A stretch of DNA of 64,000 bases from Crossaster papposus (taxonomy: Eukaryota; Echinodermata; Asteroidea; Velatida; Solasteridae), in assembly GCA_037893245.1 (NCBI GenBank), contig JBAIAA010000746.1:62001-126000 (forward strand), read 5' to 3'. The notes beneath the pieces are model-generated. The model was not told the origin of the DNA, did no database searches, and worked only from the letters and a program-made list of their open reading frames with translations. Within the stretch, counting starts at the first letter, position 1; every line of letters starts with the position of its first letter. The translations under genes were made by a program, and so were the position numbers. This document shows, one piece after another, positions 1 through 12,797 of this stretch.

Positions 1-423
1 TCTCAATAGATTGTGGAATGTGACCCTCATATACTTCTTGGAGCGCTAAAAAAATAAAAAATAAAAAAATACCACATGTAACATTTTCCTCTGCAAATTA
101 ATGATGACAACAGTGAGCTTTTGGAGCAACACATTTGTTTGACAACACTCCAAATAGAAAGGTTTCAGACCAACAATCTGGTTTCTATTTGACTCGGGAT
201 TTGGCTGTTTGTAAAAGTGGAGACAGGGAGTATAGACTGGCTGGCCTTCTTTGTTGTGGTTATTTTAATAATTGCTTTGGCTAGTAGTGTGTAATTTAGA
301 TGCCAGACTAATTACAGGTGACATTTTTTAGATTTTGCAAGCGCGAAGCAGTACAATTCTATGTAAAAACCAACTGAATTCCAGTTAAAAGCAGTGTATA
401 TACATGTACCTTGTTTGGCGTAA
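1..423. other. no gene seen
   Basis: AT-rich sequence with poly-A runs and no convincing reading frame, splice pair or repeat. Confidence 0.5.
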
Positions 424-784
424 AGGTAGGATACACTATTGGTAATTGCTTTTAATTATCAGGAATGGGTGGATTTTGGTGGTCCGGTTGTATTTTATAG
501 TACATATCGTTTTACTGGCCTGTCCAAAGTGTTATAATCATGGATGCCAAGAAAAAAACAAGACAAATGACATTCGTTTTTAACCGGCGTCTGGCAACGG
601 CGAACGCCGTCCGGCGATCAAGATTTTTTTTTAATACAATTTATTTTTACGGAACAATTAAAAGATAGTTAGAGCCATCATTTTGCTGGATGTCTTCATC
701 ATTATTTAACTTCAAAAAGGTAAGATATTTCATAACAATTTGGTAGTAAAGTATTTCAGTATCTGTAAATGGTGTATCCTACCT
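424..784. mobile_element. family A MITE (TTAA), copy 1
   Basis: Starts AGGTAGGATACACTATTGG and ends AATGGTGTATCCTACCT with TTAA at 785-788. About 360 bp, no coding capacity. Family A is the commonest dispersed repeat here: terminal inverted repeats of about 17 bp, TTAA targets, and an interior with a CCGTCCGGCGATC-type palindrome and GGATATCTAGCGCAAT. Confidence 0.85.
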
Positions 785-788
785 TTAA

Positions 789-1166
789 AGGTAGTATACA
801 CCATTTGCAGATATCGAAAATATTTACGACCGGATTATTAAGAAATATCCTACTCATCTGAAAGTAAATGTTGATTCTGGGCATCCAGCAAAATGATTGC
901 GCTAGATATCCTGTAATTATTCCGAAAAATATAATTTTATAATGAAAAATTTACGATCGCCAGACGGCAATCGCGAAAAAACAAAGATAACATATTGAAT
1001 AACTGCTCGACGCCGGTTGAAAAAAACGCTGTTTTTCTTGCTTTTCTCGGCATTTATGATTCTAAAACTTCGGACAGCTCAGTTAAACGATATTTACTCT
1101 AAAATACAACCCCCCAAATCTACTCATTCATGATACTTCAAGCAATGACCAATGGTGTATCTACCT
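789..1166. mobile_element. family A MITE, copy 2, back to back with copy 1
   Basis: Opposite orientation to copy 1 and sharing the single TTAA at 785-788; right TTAA at 1167-1170. Confidence 0.85.
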
Positions 1167-1170
1167 TTAA

Positions 1171-2300
1171 GGCTTATTGGGCAGTGGGTGCCTACGTTGT
1201 ACCTAATAGTTGTCTCCTGTTGGAGGCTCCATCATGTCCAGTCTGGCTTTAAGTTGTCAGGATGGAGGGAGGGAGGGCTAGGGGAAGCCAGCAGTGTCTG
1301 GCCAGGCCTGACAGCAGGACCGCCAGACCCTCTGTCCAGACTGGTCAAGTAATACACCCAATTAGCGTCCAACCACTGCTGGACATGTCAAGGGGGGGTT
1401 GGCTCCATGGCAGACCAGATGGCGTAGGTTCATATAGTTTCTTATGGTGATGGCAAGAGTTTGTGTGGTGGGTGGGGTTGATGGTCTTGTTTTGGGGTAT
1501 CGTGTCTGTATAAGTCCCAGTTGGGCATTTATGTGATAGGATAACAAAAAATGAATTGGAAGTCGGGAATTCTGATTTTGAGATATGGGCTGGGTTATGT
1601 ACTGGGTGGAATTTTCAATATTGTGGTTATTTTTTGGCAAAGAGTAGCAGGAAAACTATTCACATTTTACACAGTGAAGAAAATATAAAAATTCAAAAAT
1701 CTTCTTCTTGATTCCACAGAGTCTAGTGAAGATAGGAACAGATGGGTGCCACAAGAGAACTAGGGGTCACTGTCTCCACAAATGGAGCCATCGGTAATTA
1801 CAAAGGTCTGGTAAGGAGGACTTTCCCCCTCCCCCCAAACCACAGCTGGAGCTGATTTTAACAGCTAGAAACCTTGCCTCCTCACATAACATTCCTTAAT
1901 CAACCCTTGACTGATTACATGTATGTTCATTTAATAAAAGACCTACATGTACAGCAATGTGACCCCTCGTTATTTCATTTCTTTCAAGATCAGCATCCAA
2001 AATCTTTCAAGATCTTTCAAGCCTTTGTAAATCAGTACACAACCTAGTGTAAACTTAATAAAATACATGTACATATACTTTCACATATAATCTTGAAAGA
2101 TTTTGAAAGATCTTTCAAGCAGTGGCAACACTGCTGTTCAGTACTACAGGTACAATGGAATGTTTGGCATGACTAGACATTAGATATTTATCCTTTTCCA
2201 CACTAAAAAATCTTTGACTTGACACAGGATTGAAAACATGCAGCGTATTTCCCGCTTGAATAATTTCAACCCTCCACCAACCTAAAAATGTTTAAATTTC
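1171..2300. other. no gene seen; short inverted repeat at 1985-2124
   Basis: Contains GGCCAG-rich sequence at 1240-1400 and an inverted repeat built on CTTGAAAGATC (about 1985-2015 against 2095-2124). Reading frames here are short and unlike known proteins. Confidence 0.45.
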
Positions 2301-2340
2301 AAAAGTCTTGTTGAAAAAACCTTTTTTTCACACTACTGAC

Positions 2341-2690
2341 TCTCAACCCGGGTCCAACTCGACCCGGGTCCAACTCGACCCGGGTCCAACTCGACCCGGG
2401 GGCGTACTCAACCCGGGGCGAACTCGACCCGGGGCGAACTCGACCCGGGGCGAACTCGACCCGGGGCGAACTCGACCCGGGGCGAACTCGACCCGGGGCG
2501 AACTCGACCCGGGGCGAACTCGACCCGGGGCGAACTCGACCCGGGGCGAACTCGACCCGGGGCGAACTCGACGCGGGGCGAACTCGACCCGGGGCGAACT
2601 CGACCCGGGGCGAACTCGACCCGGGGCGAACTCGACCCGGGGCGAACTCGACCCGGGGCGAACTCGACCCGGGGCGAACCCACTGCCGCC
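2341..2690. repeat. 16-bp minisatellite, about 21 units
   Basis: Unit CGGGGCGAACTCGACC, nearly perfect, GC-rich in an AT-rich setting. The first three units carry GGGTCCAACTCGACCC. A 16-bp unit leaves all frames open with a 48-bp period, which explains the 138-157 aa open frames on both strands. Confidence 0.95.
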
Positions 2691-2802
2691 CCGGTTTGAG
2701 TTTTGGATTTGTCAACCCTGTGTCGTTTCATACCTGCTTCGTGTTTCGACGCAGGGTTGAAAAGTGTGAAACGGCGCATGTTTTCAACCCTTTCAACCCT
2801 TT

Positions 2803-4815
2803 TATTGTAAAACTTCAGACAGGTCAGTTTTACGATTTTACTATAAAATACAACCCCCCCCAAAAACAAAAATTCACCCATTCATGATAATTCAAGCAAT
2901 TACCAATGGTGTATTCTACCTTTACACCCACCCATTCCTGATAATTTAAGCAATTACCAATGGTGTATCCTACCTTTACACCCACCCATTCTTGTTAATT
3001 CAAGCAATTACCAATGGTGTATCCTACATTAACATCCACCCATTCCTGATAATTCAAGCAATTACCAATGGTGTATCCTACCTTTCCTTACATCTACTCA
3101 TTCATGATAATTCAACCAATTACCAATGGTGTATCCTACCTTTAGATGCACCCTACTTTTACATCCACCCATTCCTGATAATTCAAGCAATTACCATTGG
3201 TGTATCCTACCCTTCCTACATCTACCCATTCATGATAATTCAAGCAATTACCAATGGTGTACCCTACTTTTACATCCACCCATTCATAATTCAAGCAATT
3301 ACCATTGGTGTATCCTACCCTTCCTTACATCTGCCCATTCATGATAATTCAAGCAATTACCAATGGTGTATCCTACCTTTACATCCACCCATTTCTGATA
3401 ATTCAAACAATTACCAATGGTGTATCCTATCTTTACATCCACCCATTCCTGATAATTTAAGCAATTACCTATGATGTATCCTACTTTTACATCCACCCAT
3501 TCCTGATAATTCAAGCAATTACCAATGTTGTATCCTACCTTTACACCCACCCATTCATGATAATTCAAGCAATAACCTATGATGTATCCTACTTTTACAT
3601 CCACCCATTCCTGATAATTCAAGCAATTACCAATGTTGTATCCTACCTTTACACCCACCTATTCCTGATAATTCAAGCAATAACCTATGATGTATCCTAC
3701 TTTTACATCCACCCAATCCTGATAATTCAAGCAATTACCAATGGTGTATCCTACCTTCAAATCCACCTATTCCTGATAATTCAAGCAATAACCTATGATG
3801 TATCCTACTTTTACATCCACCCATTCCTGATAATTCAAGCAATTACCAATGGTGTATCCTACCTTTACATCCACCCATTCCTGATAATTCAAGCAATTAC
3901 CAATGGTGTATTCTATCTTTACACCCACCCATTCCTGATAATTCAAGCAATTATCAATGGTGTATCCTACTTTTACATCCACCCATTCCTGATAATTCAA
4001 GCAATTGTCAATGGTGTATCCTATCTTTACATCCACCCATTCATGATAATTCAAGCAATTACCAATAGTGTACCCTACTTTAACATCCACCATTGCTGAT
4101 AATTCAAGCAATTACCAATGGTGTATCCTACCTTTACATCCACCCATTCCTGATAATTCAAGCAATTACTAATAGTGTATCCTACCTTTACATCCACCCA
4201 TTCCTGATAATTCAAGCAATTACTAATGGTGTATCCTACCTTTACACCCACCCATTCATGATAATTTAAGCAATTACCAATGGTGTACCCTACTTTTACA
4301 TCTACCCATTCCTGATAATTCAAGCAATTACCAATTATGTACCGTACTTCATCTACCCATTCCTGATAATTCAAGCAATAACCAATGGTGTACCCTACTT
4401 TAACATCCACCCATTGCTGATAATTCAAGCAATTACCAATGGTATATCCTACCTTTACACCCACCCATTCTTGTTAATTCAAGCAATTACCAATAGTGTG
4501 TCCTACCTTTACACCCACCCATTCCTGATAATTCAAGCAATTACCAATGGTGTATCCTACCTTTATACCCACCCATTCCTGATACTTCGAGCAATTGCCA
4601 ATGGTGTATCCTACCTTTACATCCACCCATTCCTGATAATTCAAATAATTACCAATGGTGTATCCCACCTTTACATCCACCCATTCATGATACTTCAAGC
4701 AAATACCAATGATGTACCCTACTTTTACATCCACCCTACTTTTACATCCACCCTACTTTTACATCCACCCATTCCTGAACATTCAAGCAATTACCAATTA
4801 GGTATCCTACTTTTA
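2803..4815. repeat. 54-bp minisatellite grown from the end of a family A MITE, about 36 units
   Basis: 2803-2874 is the subterminal part of family A; the array then repeats a unit that contains CATTCCTGATAATTCAAGC, AATTACCAATGGTGTATCC and TACCTTTACATCCACC, i.e. the last 50 bp of family A. It ends at 4815 with CTTTTAA like a family A end. The unit is a multiple of three, hence long open frames ([16 protein letters not shown]). Confidence 0.93.
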
Positions 4816-5895
4816 AATGGGATGGAACATAAATGTATGTTTTAGTCACTGCAAATTTTAATCACAAATTTTTTTTCGGAGGGGGAGGTGAATCTGGATC
4901 TGCCCTTGAACACAAATTGTTAGTTTACAATAAACATCTGTCATCAATCTTCATCCAATATCTTCTAAGATTTTTCAATCCAAATTACAGAGATTTCACC
5001 AGAAGGAAAACAAAATGACTTCACATGGTCTAGACAGAACATCATAACACATAGAAAGAAAGTAGGAATGTTTCCGGAAATAGTAAGTTACCGGTACATG
5101 AAAGTTGACAGAAATAATTTCAATAAAAAAAAATTAAAAATTAAAAATGTTTCCATCGATTTACAAGCACCGGTTTTATGATCCACTGATTAAATTGAAA
5201 GAAAGAGGGGATATTTCCGGAAATAGTAAATTACCAGTACATGTAAGTTTCAAGACAAAAATATTTGTAACCCCCCCCCCCCCCCCCCCGCCTCCCCCCC
5301 CAATTTTTTTTCCATCGATTTACAATAATTGGAATGAAGCACTGATTAAATTGACATCCTGCAATAACATCCGGAAAAAGTTATCAAAATTCCATTGCCA
5401 ACATTCTTAAGTTTGTTTCCGTTAGAGGGGGGGGGGGGGGGGGGGGGGGGGGGACAAAGAGTAAATTAGGAGGGGGGGTGGTTCGTGAAGGAGGAGTGCG
5501 GGAAAAGAGAATAAAAAGATGATTTTAACTTCTGCTCCTGTGAAAACAATCAGCTCTAGCACAATACACACTAAGTGTAGCCAGCTCAAGCCAAGACGAA
5601 GGTTATAAGAATCCTTGTCGAGTTTTCCCTCGTCTCGGAGAAAAGGCTTCAACAGGAAACTAATATAATCTAAAGCACAGAAGCCTTGCTTCTCCTGGGA
5701 TCTAGTGCCCCTAAGACCGTGCCTGCCCCCCCCCCCCCCCCCAACTTTTTTTCGGACCGGAGATGAGACGGTGAGACCCTTTCTCTCTTCACAACAAACA
5801 AGTAAAATTTTCAAAAACACCTTTAAAAATCATTAAATGATTTTTATATCTGGGGCAACAAATATTTTGTTTGTGATACCTGTGAAACTGGTTAA
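4816..5895. other. homopolymer-rich region, no gene seen
   Basis: Holds C19 at 5271-5289, G27 at 5427-5453 and C16 near 5727-5742. Two related blocks (about 5040-5160 and 5190-5330) share CCGGAAATAGTAA and a TTTCCATCGATTTACAA segment. No supported exon. Confidence 0.5.
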
Positions 5896-6090
5896 AGGTA
5901 GGATACACCATTTGGAAATATTGAAAATGTTTACTTCCGAATTATTAGGAATTATCTTACTTATTTGAAAGTAAATAATTATTCTAGGCATCCAGCAAAA
6001 AAAATAATCACAAATCTAAAATAACAAGAAGAACTACCCGACGCCGGTTAAAAACAAATGACGTTTTTAACTGAATGATGTATCCTACCT
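5896..6090. mobile_element. family A MITE, internally deleted
   Basis: Left TTAA at 5892-5895; ends TATCCTACCT without TTAA. Only about 195 bp: the middle is missing. Confidence 0.75.
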
Positions 6091-6178
6091 TTTGTCAAGA
6101 AAAATTAATGAGAAAAATAGGGTGCTCTGTTTCAAAATCAAATGGTTTATACTACTTTAAACTGTTAAACTACTTTAA

Positions 6179-6462
6179 CACGCTGACTGCCGAATTCGAG
6201 TATAGTCGTAGTAACAGGTGTACCGGATTCTGCCACTTCGAGTATACTCGTAGAAAATGAAAGGTTTTGTATTGTAAATTGAATACACTAGCATCACTGA
6301 TAACGCAACAAATACGCTGCTGGCAGTGGTGAGGACATACATGTTTATGTTCAAATTATTTTCTTTCTGTGTTTAAAAAAAAAGTGCCTATTGAATATGC
6401 GCATGCGTACAATGCTTGGCAAATGGGGGTGCACTGTGAAATTATGCCCGGCAGTCAACGTG
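6179..6462. mobile_element. family J MITE (TTAA), copy 1
   Basis: Inverted ends CACGCTGACTGCCG and CGGCAGTCAACGTG, flanked by TTAA at 6175-6178 and 6463-6466. 284 bp. The interior carries two GAGTATA-CGTAG motifs. Confidence 0.8.
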
Positions 6463-6520
6463 TTAAACTACGTACTGATAATGCGGGAGGAGGTTACGGA
6501 TTGTGAACTTGCACACGTCC

Positions 6521-7694
6521 ACAAGGTACGACTGGGTGAACGCATCAAAGGTACGACTGGGTTAACACATTAAAGGTACGACTGGGTGAACGCATCCAAG
6601 GTACGACTGGGTGAACGCATCCAAGGTACGACTGGGTGAACGCATCCAAGGTACGACTGGGTGAACGCATCCAGGGTACGACTGGGTGAACGCATCCAAG
6701 GTACGACTGGGTGAACGTATCCAAGGTACAACTGGGTGAACGTATCCAAGGTACGACTGGGTGAATGCATCAAAGGTACGACTGGGTAAACGTATCGAAG
6801 GTACGCCTGGGTGAAGGTATCCAAGGTACGACTGGGTGAGCGTATCCAAGGTACGACTGGGTGAACGCATCAAAGATACGACTGGGTGAAGGCATCGAAG
6901 GTACGACTGGGTGAACGCATCAAAGGTACAACTGGGTGAACGTATCCAAGGTGCGACTGGGTGAACGTATCCAAGGTACGACTGGTTGAACGTATCCAAG
7001 GTACATCTGGGTGAACGTATCCAAGGTACGACTGGGTGAATGCATCAAAGGTACGACTGGGTGAACGTATCCAAGGTACGACTGGGTGAACGCATCAAAG
7101 GTACGACTGGGTGAACGTATCCAAGGTACGACTGGGTGAACGTATCCAAGGTGCGACTGGGTGAACGCATCCAAGGTACGACTGGGTGAACGTATCCAAG
7201 GTGCGACTGGGTGATCGCATCCAAGGTACGACTGGGTGAACGCATCCAAGGTACGACTGGGTGAACGCATCCAATGTACGACTGGGTGAACGTATCCAAG
7301 GTACGACTGGGTGAACGTATCCAAGGTGCGACTGAGTGAACGTATCCAAGGTACGACTGGGTGAACGTATCCAAGGTACGACTGGGTGAACGTATCCAAG
7401 GTACGACTGGGTGAACGCATCAAAGGTACGACTGGGTGAACGTATCCAAGGTGCGACTGAGTGAACGCATCCAAGGTACGACTGGGTGAACGTATCCAAG
7501 GTGCGACTGGGTGAACGCATCCAAGGTACGACTGGGTGAACGTATCCAAGGTGCGACTGGGTGATCGCATCCAAGGTACGACTGGGTGAACGCATCCAAG
7601 GTACGACTGGGTGAACGTATCCAATGTACGACTGGGTGAACGTATCCAAGGTACGACTGGGTGAACGTATCCAAGGTGCGACTGAGTGAACGTA
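6521..7694. repeat. 25-bp minisatellite, block 1, about 47 units
   Basis: Unit GGTACGACTGGGTGAACGCA followed by TCCAA, with CGTATCCAA and CGCATCAAA variants. A 25-bp unit gives a 75-bp period in each frame, so the minus strand is open for long stretches (SPSRTLDAFTQSYLGCVHPV). Confidence 0.95.
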
Positions 7695-8213
7695 AAAAAA
7701 TAATCAAAAATCTAAAATAACAAGAACTACCCGACGCCGGTTAAAAACAAATGACGTTTTTAACTGAATGATGTATCCCAACTTTTGTCAAGAAAAATTA
7801 ATGAGAAAAATAGGGTGCTCTGTTTCAAAATCAAATGGTTTATACTACTTTAAACTGTTAAACTACTTTAACACGCTGACTGCCGAATTCGAGTATAGTC
7901 GTAGTAACAGGTGTACCGGATTCTGCCACTTCGAGTATACTCGTAGAAAATGAAAGGTTTTGTATTGTAAATTGAATACACTAGCATCACTGATAACGCA
8001 ACAAATACGCTGCTGGCAGTGGTGAGGACATACATGTTTATGTTCAAATTATTTTCTTTCTGTGTTTAAAAAAAAAGTGCCTATTGAATATGCGCATGCG
8101 TACAATGCTTGGCAAATGGGGGTGCACTGTGAAATTATGCCCGGCAGTCAACGTGTTAAACTACGTACTGATAATGCGGGAGGAGGTTACGGATTGTGAA
8201 CTTGCACACGTCC
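7695..8213. repeat. right unit of the 1.69-kb duplication, with family A remnant and family J copy 2
   Basis: 7697-7783 is the family A remnant; 7872-8155 is the second family J MITE, again flanked by TTAA. Identity to 6005-6520 is nearly complete, so the duplication is recent. Confidence 0.88.
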
Positions 8214-10425
8214 ACAAGGTACGACTGGGTGAACGCATCAAAGGTACGACTGGGTTAACACATTAAAGGTACGACTGGGTGAACGCATCCAAGGTACGAC
8301 TGGGTGAACGCATCAAAGATACGACTGGGTGAAGGCATCGAAGGTACGACTGGGTGAACGCATCAAAGGTACAACTGGGTGAACGTATCCAAGGTGCGAC
8401 TGGGTGAACGTATCCAAGGTACGACTGGTTGAACGTATCCAAGGTACATCTGGGTGAACGTATCCAAGGTACGACTGGGTGAATGCATCAAAGGTACGAC
8501 TGGGTGAACGTATCCAAGGTACGACTGGGTGAACGCATCAAAGGTACGACTGGGTGAACGTATCCAAGGTACGACTGGGTGAACGTATCCAAGGTGCGAC
8601 TGGGTGAACGCATCCAAGGTACGACTGGGTGAACGTATCCAAGGTGCGACTGGGTGATCGCATCCAAGGTACGACTGGGTGAACGCATCCAAGGTACGAC
8701 TGGGTGAACGCATCCAATGTACGACTGGGTGAACGTATCCAAGGTACGACTGGGTGAACGTATCCAAGGTGCGACTGAGTGAACGTATCCAAGGTACGAC
8801 TGGGTGAACGTATCCAAGGTACGACTGGTTGAACGTATCCAAGGTACATCTGGGTGAACGTATCCAAGGTACGACTGGGTGAATGCATCAAAGGTACGAC
8901 TGGGTGAATGCATCAAAGGTACGACTGGGTGAACGTATCCAAGGTACGACTGGGTGAACGCATCAAAGGTACGACTGGGTGAACGTATCCAAGGTGCGAC
9001 TGAGTGAACGCATCCAAGGTACGACTGGGTGAACGTATCCAAGGTGCGACTGGGTGAACGCATCCAAGGTACGACTGGGTGAACGTATCCAAGGTGCGAC
9101 TGGGTGATCGCATCCAAGGTACGACTGGGTGAACGCATCCAAGGTACGACTGGGTGAACGTATCCAATGTACGACTGGGTGAACGTATCCAAGGTACGAC
9201 TGGGTGAACGTATCCAAGGTGCGACTGAGTGAACGTATCCAATGTACGACTGGGTGAACGTATCCAAGGTACGACTGGGTGAACGTATCCAAGGTACGAC
9301 TGGTTGATCGTATCCAAGGTACGACTGGGTGAACGCATCGAAGGTACGACTGGGTAAGCGCATCCAAGCTACGACTGGGTGAACGTATTCAAGGTGCGAC
9401 TGGGTGAAGGCATCCAAGGTACGACTGGGTGAACTTATCCAAAGTACCGTACGACTGGGTGAACGTATCCAAGGTACGATTGGGTAAATGCATCCAAGAT
9501 ACGACTGGGTGAACGTATTCAAGGGGCGACTGGGTGAACGTATTCAAGGTGCGACTGGGTGCACGTATCCAAGGTACGACTGGGTGAACGTATCCAAAGT
9601 AAGACTGGGTGAACGCATCGAAGGTAAGACTGGGTGAACGCATCGAAGGTACGACTGGGTGAACGCATCCAAAGTACGACTGGGTGAACGCATCCAAGGT
9701 ACCACTGGGTGAACGCATCCAAGGTACGACTGGGTGAACGCATCGAAGGTAAGACTGGGTGAACGCATCGAAGGTACGACTGGGTGAATGCATCGAAGGT
9801 ACGACTGGGTGAACGTATCCAAGGTAAGACTGGGTGAACGCATCGAAGGTAAGACTGGGTGAACGCATCGAAGGTACGACTGGGTGAACGCATCCAAGGT
9901 ACGACTGGGTGAACGCATCCAAGGTACGACTGGGTGAACGCATCAAAGGTACGACTGGGTGAACGCATCGAAGGTACGACTGGGTGAACACATCCAAGGT
10001 ACGACTGGGTGAACGCATCGAAGGTACGACTGGGTGAACGCATCAAAGGTAAGACTGGGTGAACGCATCGAAGGTACGACTGGGTGAACGCATCGAAGGT
10101 GCGACTGGGTGAACGCATCCAAGGTGCGACTGGGTGAACGCATCGAAGGTACGACTGGGTGAACGCATCAAAGGTACGACTGGGTGAATGCATCGAAGGT
10201 ACGACTGGGTGAACGCATCGAAGGTACGACTGGATGAACCCATCAAAGGTACGACTGGTTGAACGCATCCAAGGTCCGACTGGGTGAACGCATCCAAGGT
10301 ACGACTGGGTGAACGCATCCAAGGTCCGACTGGGTGAACGCATCGAAGGTACGACTGGGTGTACCCATCAAAGGTACAACTGGGTGAACCGATCAAAGGT
10401 ACGACTGGGTGAACGTATTGGTGCA
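8214..10425. repeat. 25-bp minisatellite, block 2, about 88 units
   Basis: Same unit as block 1. Variant units are zoned: CGTATCCAA to about 9300, CGCATCGAAGGTAAGAC from 9600 to 10100. This points to local unequal exchange. Confidence 0.95.
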
Positions 10426-10466
10426 AATTCAACATTTTCTTTTTCTCCTTCCCTTGTTTTTTGGGT
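10426..10466. other. non-array insert splitting the 25-bp minisatellite
   Basis: The segment TTGGTGCAAATTCAAC plus a pyrimidine-rich CTTTTTCTCCTTCCCTTG stretch recurs with small changes at 11446-11490, just beyond the end of the array. The insert is therefore an old array edge copied inward. Confidence 0.75.
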
Positions 10467-11240
10467 GAACGTATCCAAGGTACGACTGGGTGAACGCATC
10501 CAAGGTACGACTGGGTGAACGCATCCAAGGTACGACTGGGTGAACGCATCCAAGGTACGACTGGGTGAACGCATCCAAGGTACGACTGGGTGAACGCATC
10601 CAAGGTGCGACTGGGTGAACGCATCCAAGGTGCGACTGGGTGAACGCATCCAAGGTGCGACTGGGTGAACGCATCCAAGGTACATCTGGGTGAACGCATC
10701 CAAGGTACGACTGGGTGAACGCATCCAAGGTACGACTGGGTGAACGCATCCAAGGTGCGACTGGGTGAACGCATCCAAGGTGCGACTGGGTGAACGCATC
10801 CAAGGTGCGACTGGGTGAACGCATCCAAGGTGCGACTGGGTGAACGCATCCAAGGTAAGACTGGGTGAACGCATCCAAGGTAAGACTGGGTGAACGCATC
10901 CAAGGTAAGCCTGGGTGAACGTATCCAAGGTACGACTGGGTGAACGCATCCAATGTACGACTGGGTGAACGCATCCAATGTACGACTGGGTGAACGCATC
11001 CAAGGTACGACTGGGTGAACGCATCCGGGGTAAAACTGGGTGAATGCATCCAGGGTACGACTGGGTGAACGCATGCAAGGTACGACTGGGTGAACGCAAC
11101 CAAGGTACGACTGGGTGAACGCATCCAAGGTACGACTGGGTGAACGCATCCAAGGTACGACTGGGTGAACGCATCCAAGGTACGACTGGGTGAACGCATC
11201 CAAGGTACGACTGGGTGAACGCATCCAAGGTACGACTGGG
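10467..11240. repeat. 25-bp minisatellite, block 3, about 31 units
   Basis: Same unit, mostly CGCATCCAA type and more uniform than block 2. Confidence 0.95.
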
Positions 11241-11907
11241 TGCTCTTGTATCGTATTACGATCGAGGGTCGAAACACAAAAGAGAACAAAGGGAACAAAG
11301 GATCCTCGATCGACGGTTTGATTGTCCGAATTAGGTCCTCGATCGTTGGGGCAAGCGCTAAGGTAATGGGGTTATGGTATAACATAGGAATAAAGGAAAA
11401 CACAATAGGGGATCCTCGATCGTTATGTGGTTCACTGCGTGAACGTATTGGTGCAAACTCAACAATTTCTTGTTTTCCTTCCCTTTTTTTTATTATCAAT
11501 GAATAGACTTGTTGGGAGTTTTTTTAGTGGGAAAACATCCAGAATGGATTCACGGTTAGGCCTCTTTATATCTTTAGAGATCTTACCACATGGCAAGTTT
11601 TGTTAAGGTTGTATAATAAGCCGGGGGCATCGGTGTCACACGCAGGGGGACACTGCCCTAATACAGGATTGGGGTTTGTTGCGAGGACAGATAATTCATT
11701 TCACAGGATTGAACTTTGCGACAACTTGCTATACTGTGTATAATGAGAAGCATCTGTGTTCATTATAGGGGAGGGGGGAGGGGGTGAGTAGAGTTGCATA
11801 CATTCTAGGATTTAAATCACTTGGCGTGGAATATTGTAGTGGTGGGATTGAAAACCGAATGTTTTTCTTTTTTTCGTTTGAATTTTAATACTTCGAAAAC
11901 TGAATAT
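11241..11907. other. no gene seen; GATCCTCGATCG repeats
   Basis: 11241-11440 has three copies of a CCTCGATCG motif in both orientations; 11446-11490 repeats the array insert. 11760-11790 is a purine-rich GGGGAGGGGGGAGGGGG run. Confidence 0.5.
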
Positions 11908-12180
11908 TTGAGAGGTTCTGGCAAAATGAGACGGAACTGGGCAGAGGTTGAAGTGAGGATTTTCAGGTATTCAGACAATTTTTGTACATGTGATATGGAA
12001 ACATTGCAATTGTTTTCCCATAAAACTACTTTCATACTTTTTCTTATCAAAATATGGTAGTAGAAATAACAAAGATTACAAAAATCAATAAATATGAAAA
12101 TACAAAAAAATCACCTATTATTCACCCAAAAATCACCCCAAAATGCCCAGTTCCGTCTTATTTTGCCAGAACACCTCACA
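11908..12180. mobile_element. family H MITE, copy 1
   Basis: Inverted ends TGAGAGGTTCTGGCAAAATG and CATTTTGCC-type AGAACACCTCACA, each followed inward by a GACGGAACTGGGCA box. 273 bp. Confidence 0.8.
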
Positions 12181-12605
12181 TATTTGAAACCAATTAAAAA
12201 AAATATTCCTTTCATTTGTTTGTGACACGGTGTTACAACTGATAATTTAGTAACCAACGCATAACGCGATAATGTCACGCAATTTTACTGATATTGTATC
12301 ACTAACTGATAATTTGACTGATCGTGTAGTAAAATTTGTATTCGACAATGTATCACGTGTTGACGGAAAATATAATTACAAAACAAATGTATCCGATAAT
12401 GTATCACCACAAAACGATAATGAATGAAAAAATCTACTTATAATGTATCATTATGTGGAAAAGGTGGAAATGTTACAGTTGAACACATGTGTGTAAGTTG
12501 GATGAGAACTTCTGACAAAATCAAATATTTGTTATTCAGTAAAAAATACAACCTATAGGATAACCAAAAATAGAAGAATACACTACCAGTCAAGATTGTT
12601 TTTTT
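12181..12605. other. no gene seen; GATAATGTATCAC-type short repeats
   Basis: 12225-12440 repeats GATAAT and TGTATCAC motifs in both orientations, possibly a decayed inverted-repeat element. Confidence 0.4.
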
Positions 12606-12797
12606 AACAAGGACGTATAATACACGCAAATTCCCAAGATTCCAAACGGATGACGCATAAACACGCCACGAGCAAGGCCTGAAATGTCTGTCAGCAGCGT
12701 GCAAGGCCGGAAATGCATGGGTGTGCTTCCCGGTACCATCGGCCTGAACCCGCCTCGGATCGAGTTTCGTTTAAAAATAATCCCGGCGCGAACTGGT
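12606..12797. mobile_element. family B MITE, truncated copy
   Basis: Ends CCCGGCGCGAACTGG. The left tip has lost its inverted repeat. Full family B copies are about 240 bp with ends CCAGTTCGCGCCGG, TTAA targets and a GGCCGGAAATGTCTGTCAGC core. Confidence 0.75.

Larger units (their letters stand above)
5999..7694. repeat. 1.69-kb tandem duplication, left unit
   Basis: 5999-6580 is repeated almost unchanged at 7695-8273 (offset 1693 bp). It includes the family A remnant, the family J MITE and the start of the 25-bp array. The right copy has a small gap at its start and lacks about 10 units of the 25-bp array. Confidence 0.9.

Noticed and set aside
2885-4845. [16 protein letters not shown] repeat protein of up to 180 aa
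   Set aside because: The units derive from the end of a family A MITE, and both strands and several frames are equally open.
2880-11240. CRISPR-like appearance of regular repeats
   Set aside because: Units are contiguous with no unique spacers, and the DNA is eukaryotic.
8488-11499. Minus-strand open frames of 274-393 aa with SPSRTLDAFTQSYLGCVHPV repeats
   Set aside because: They are by-products of the 25-bp minisatellite. All three frames stay open, there is no splice or promoter context, and unit variants do not respect codons.
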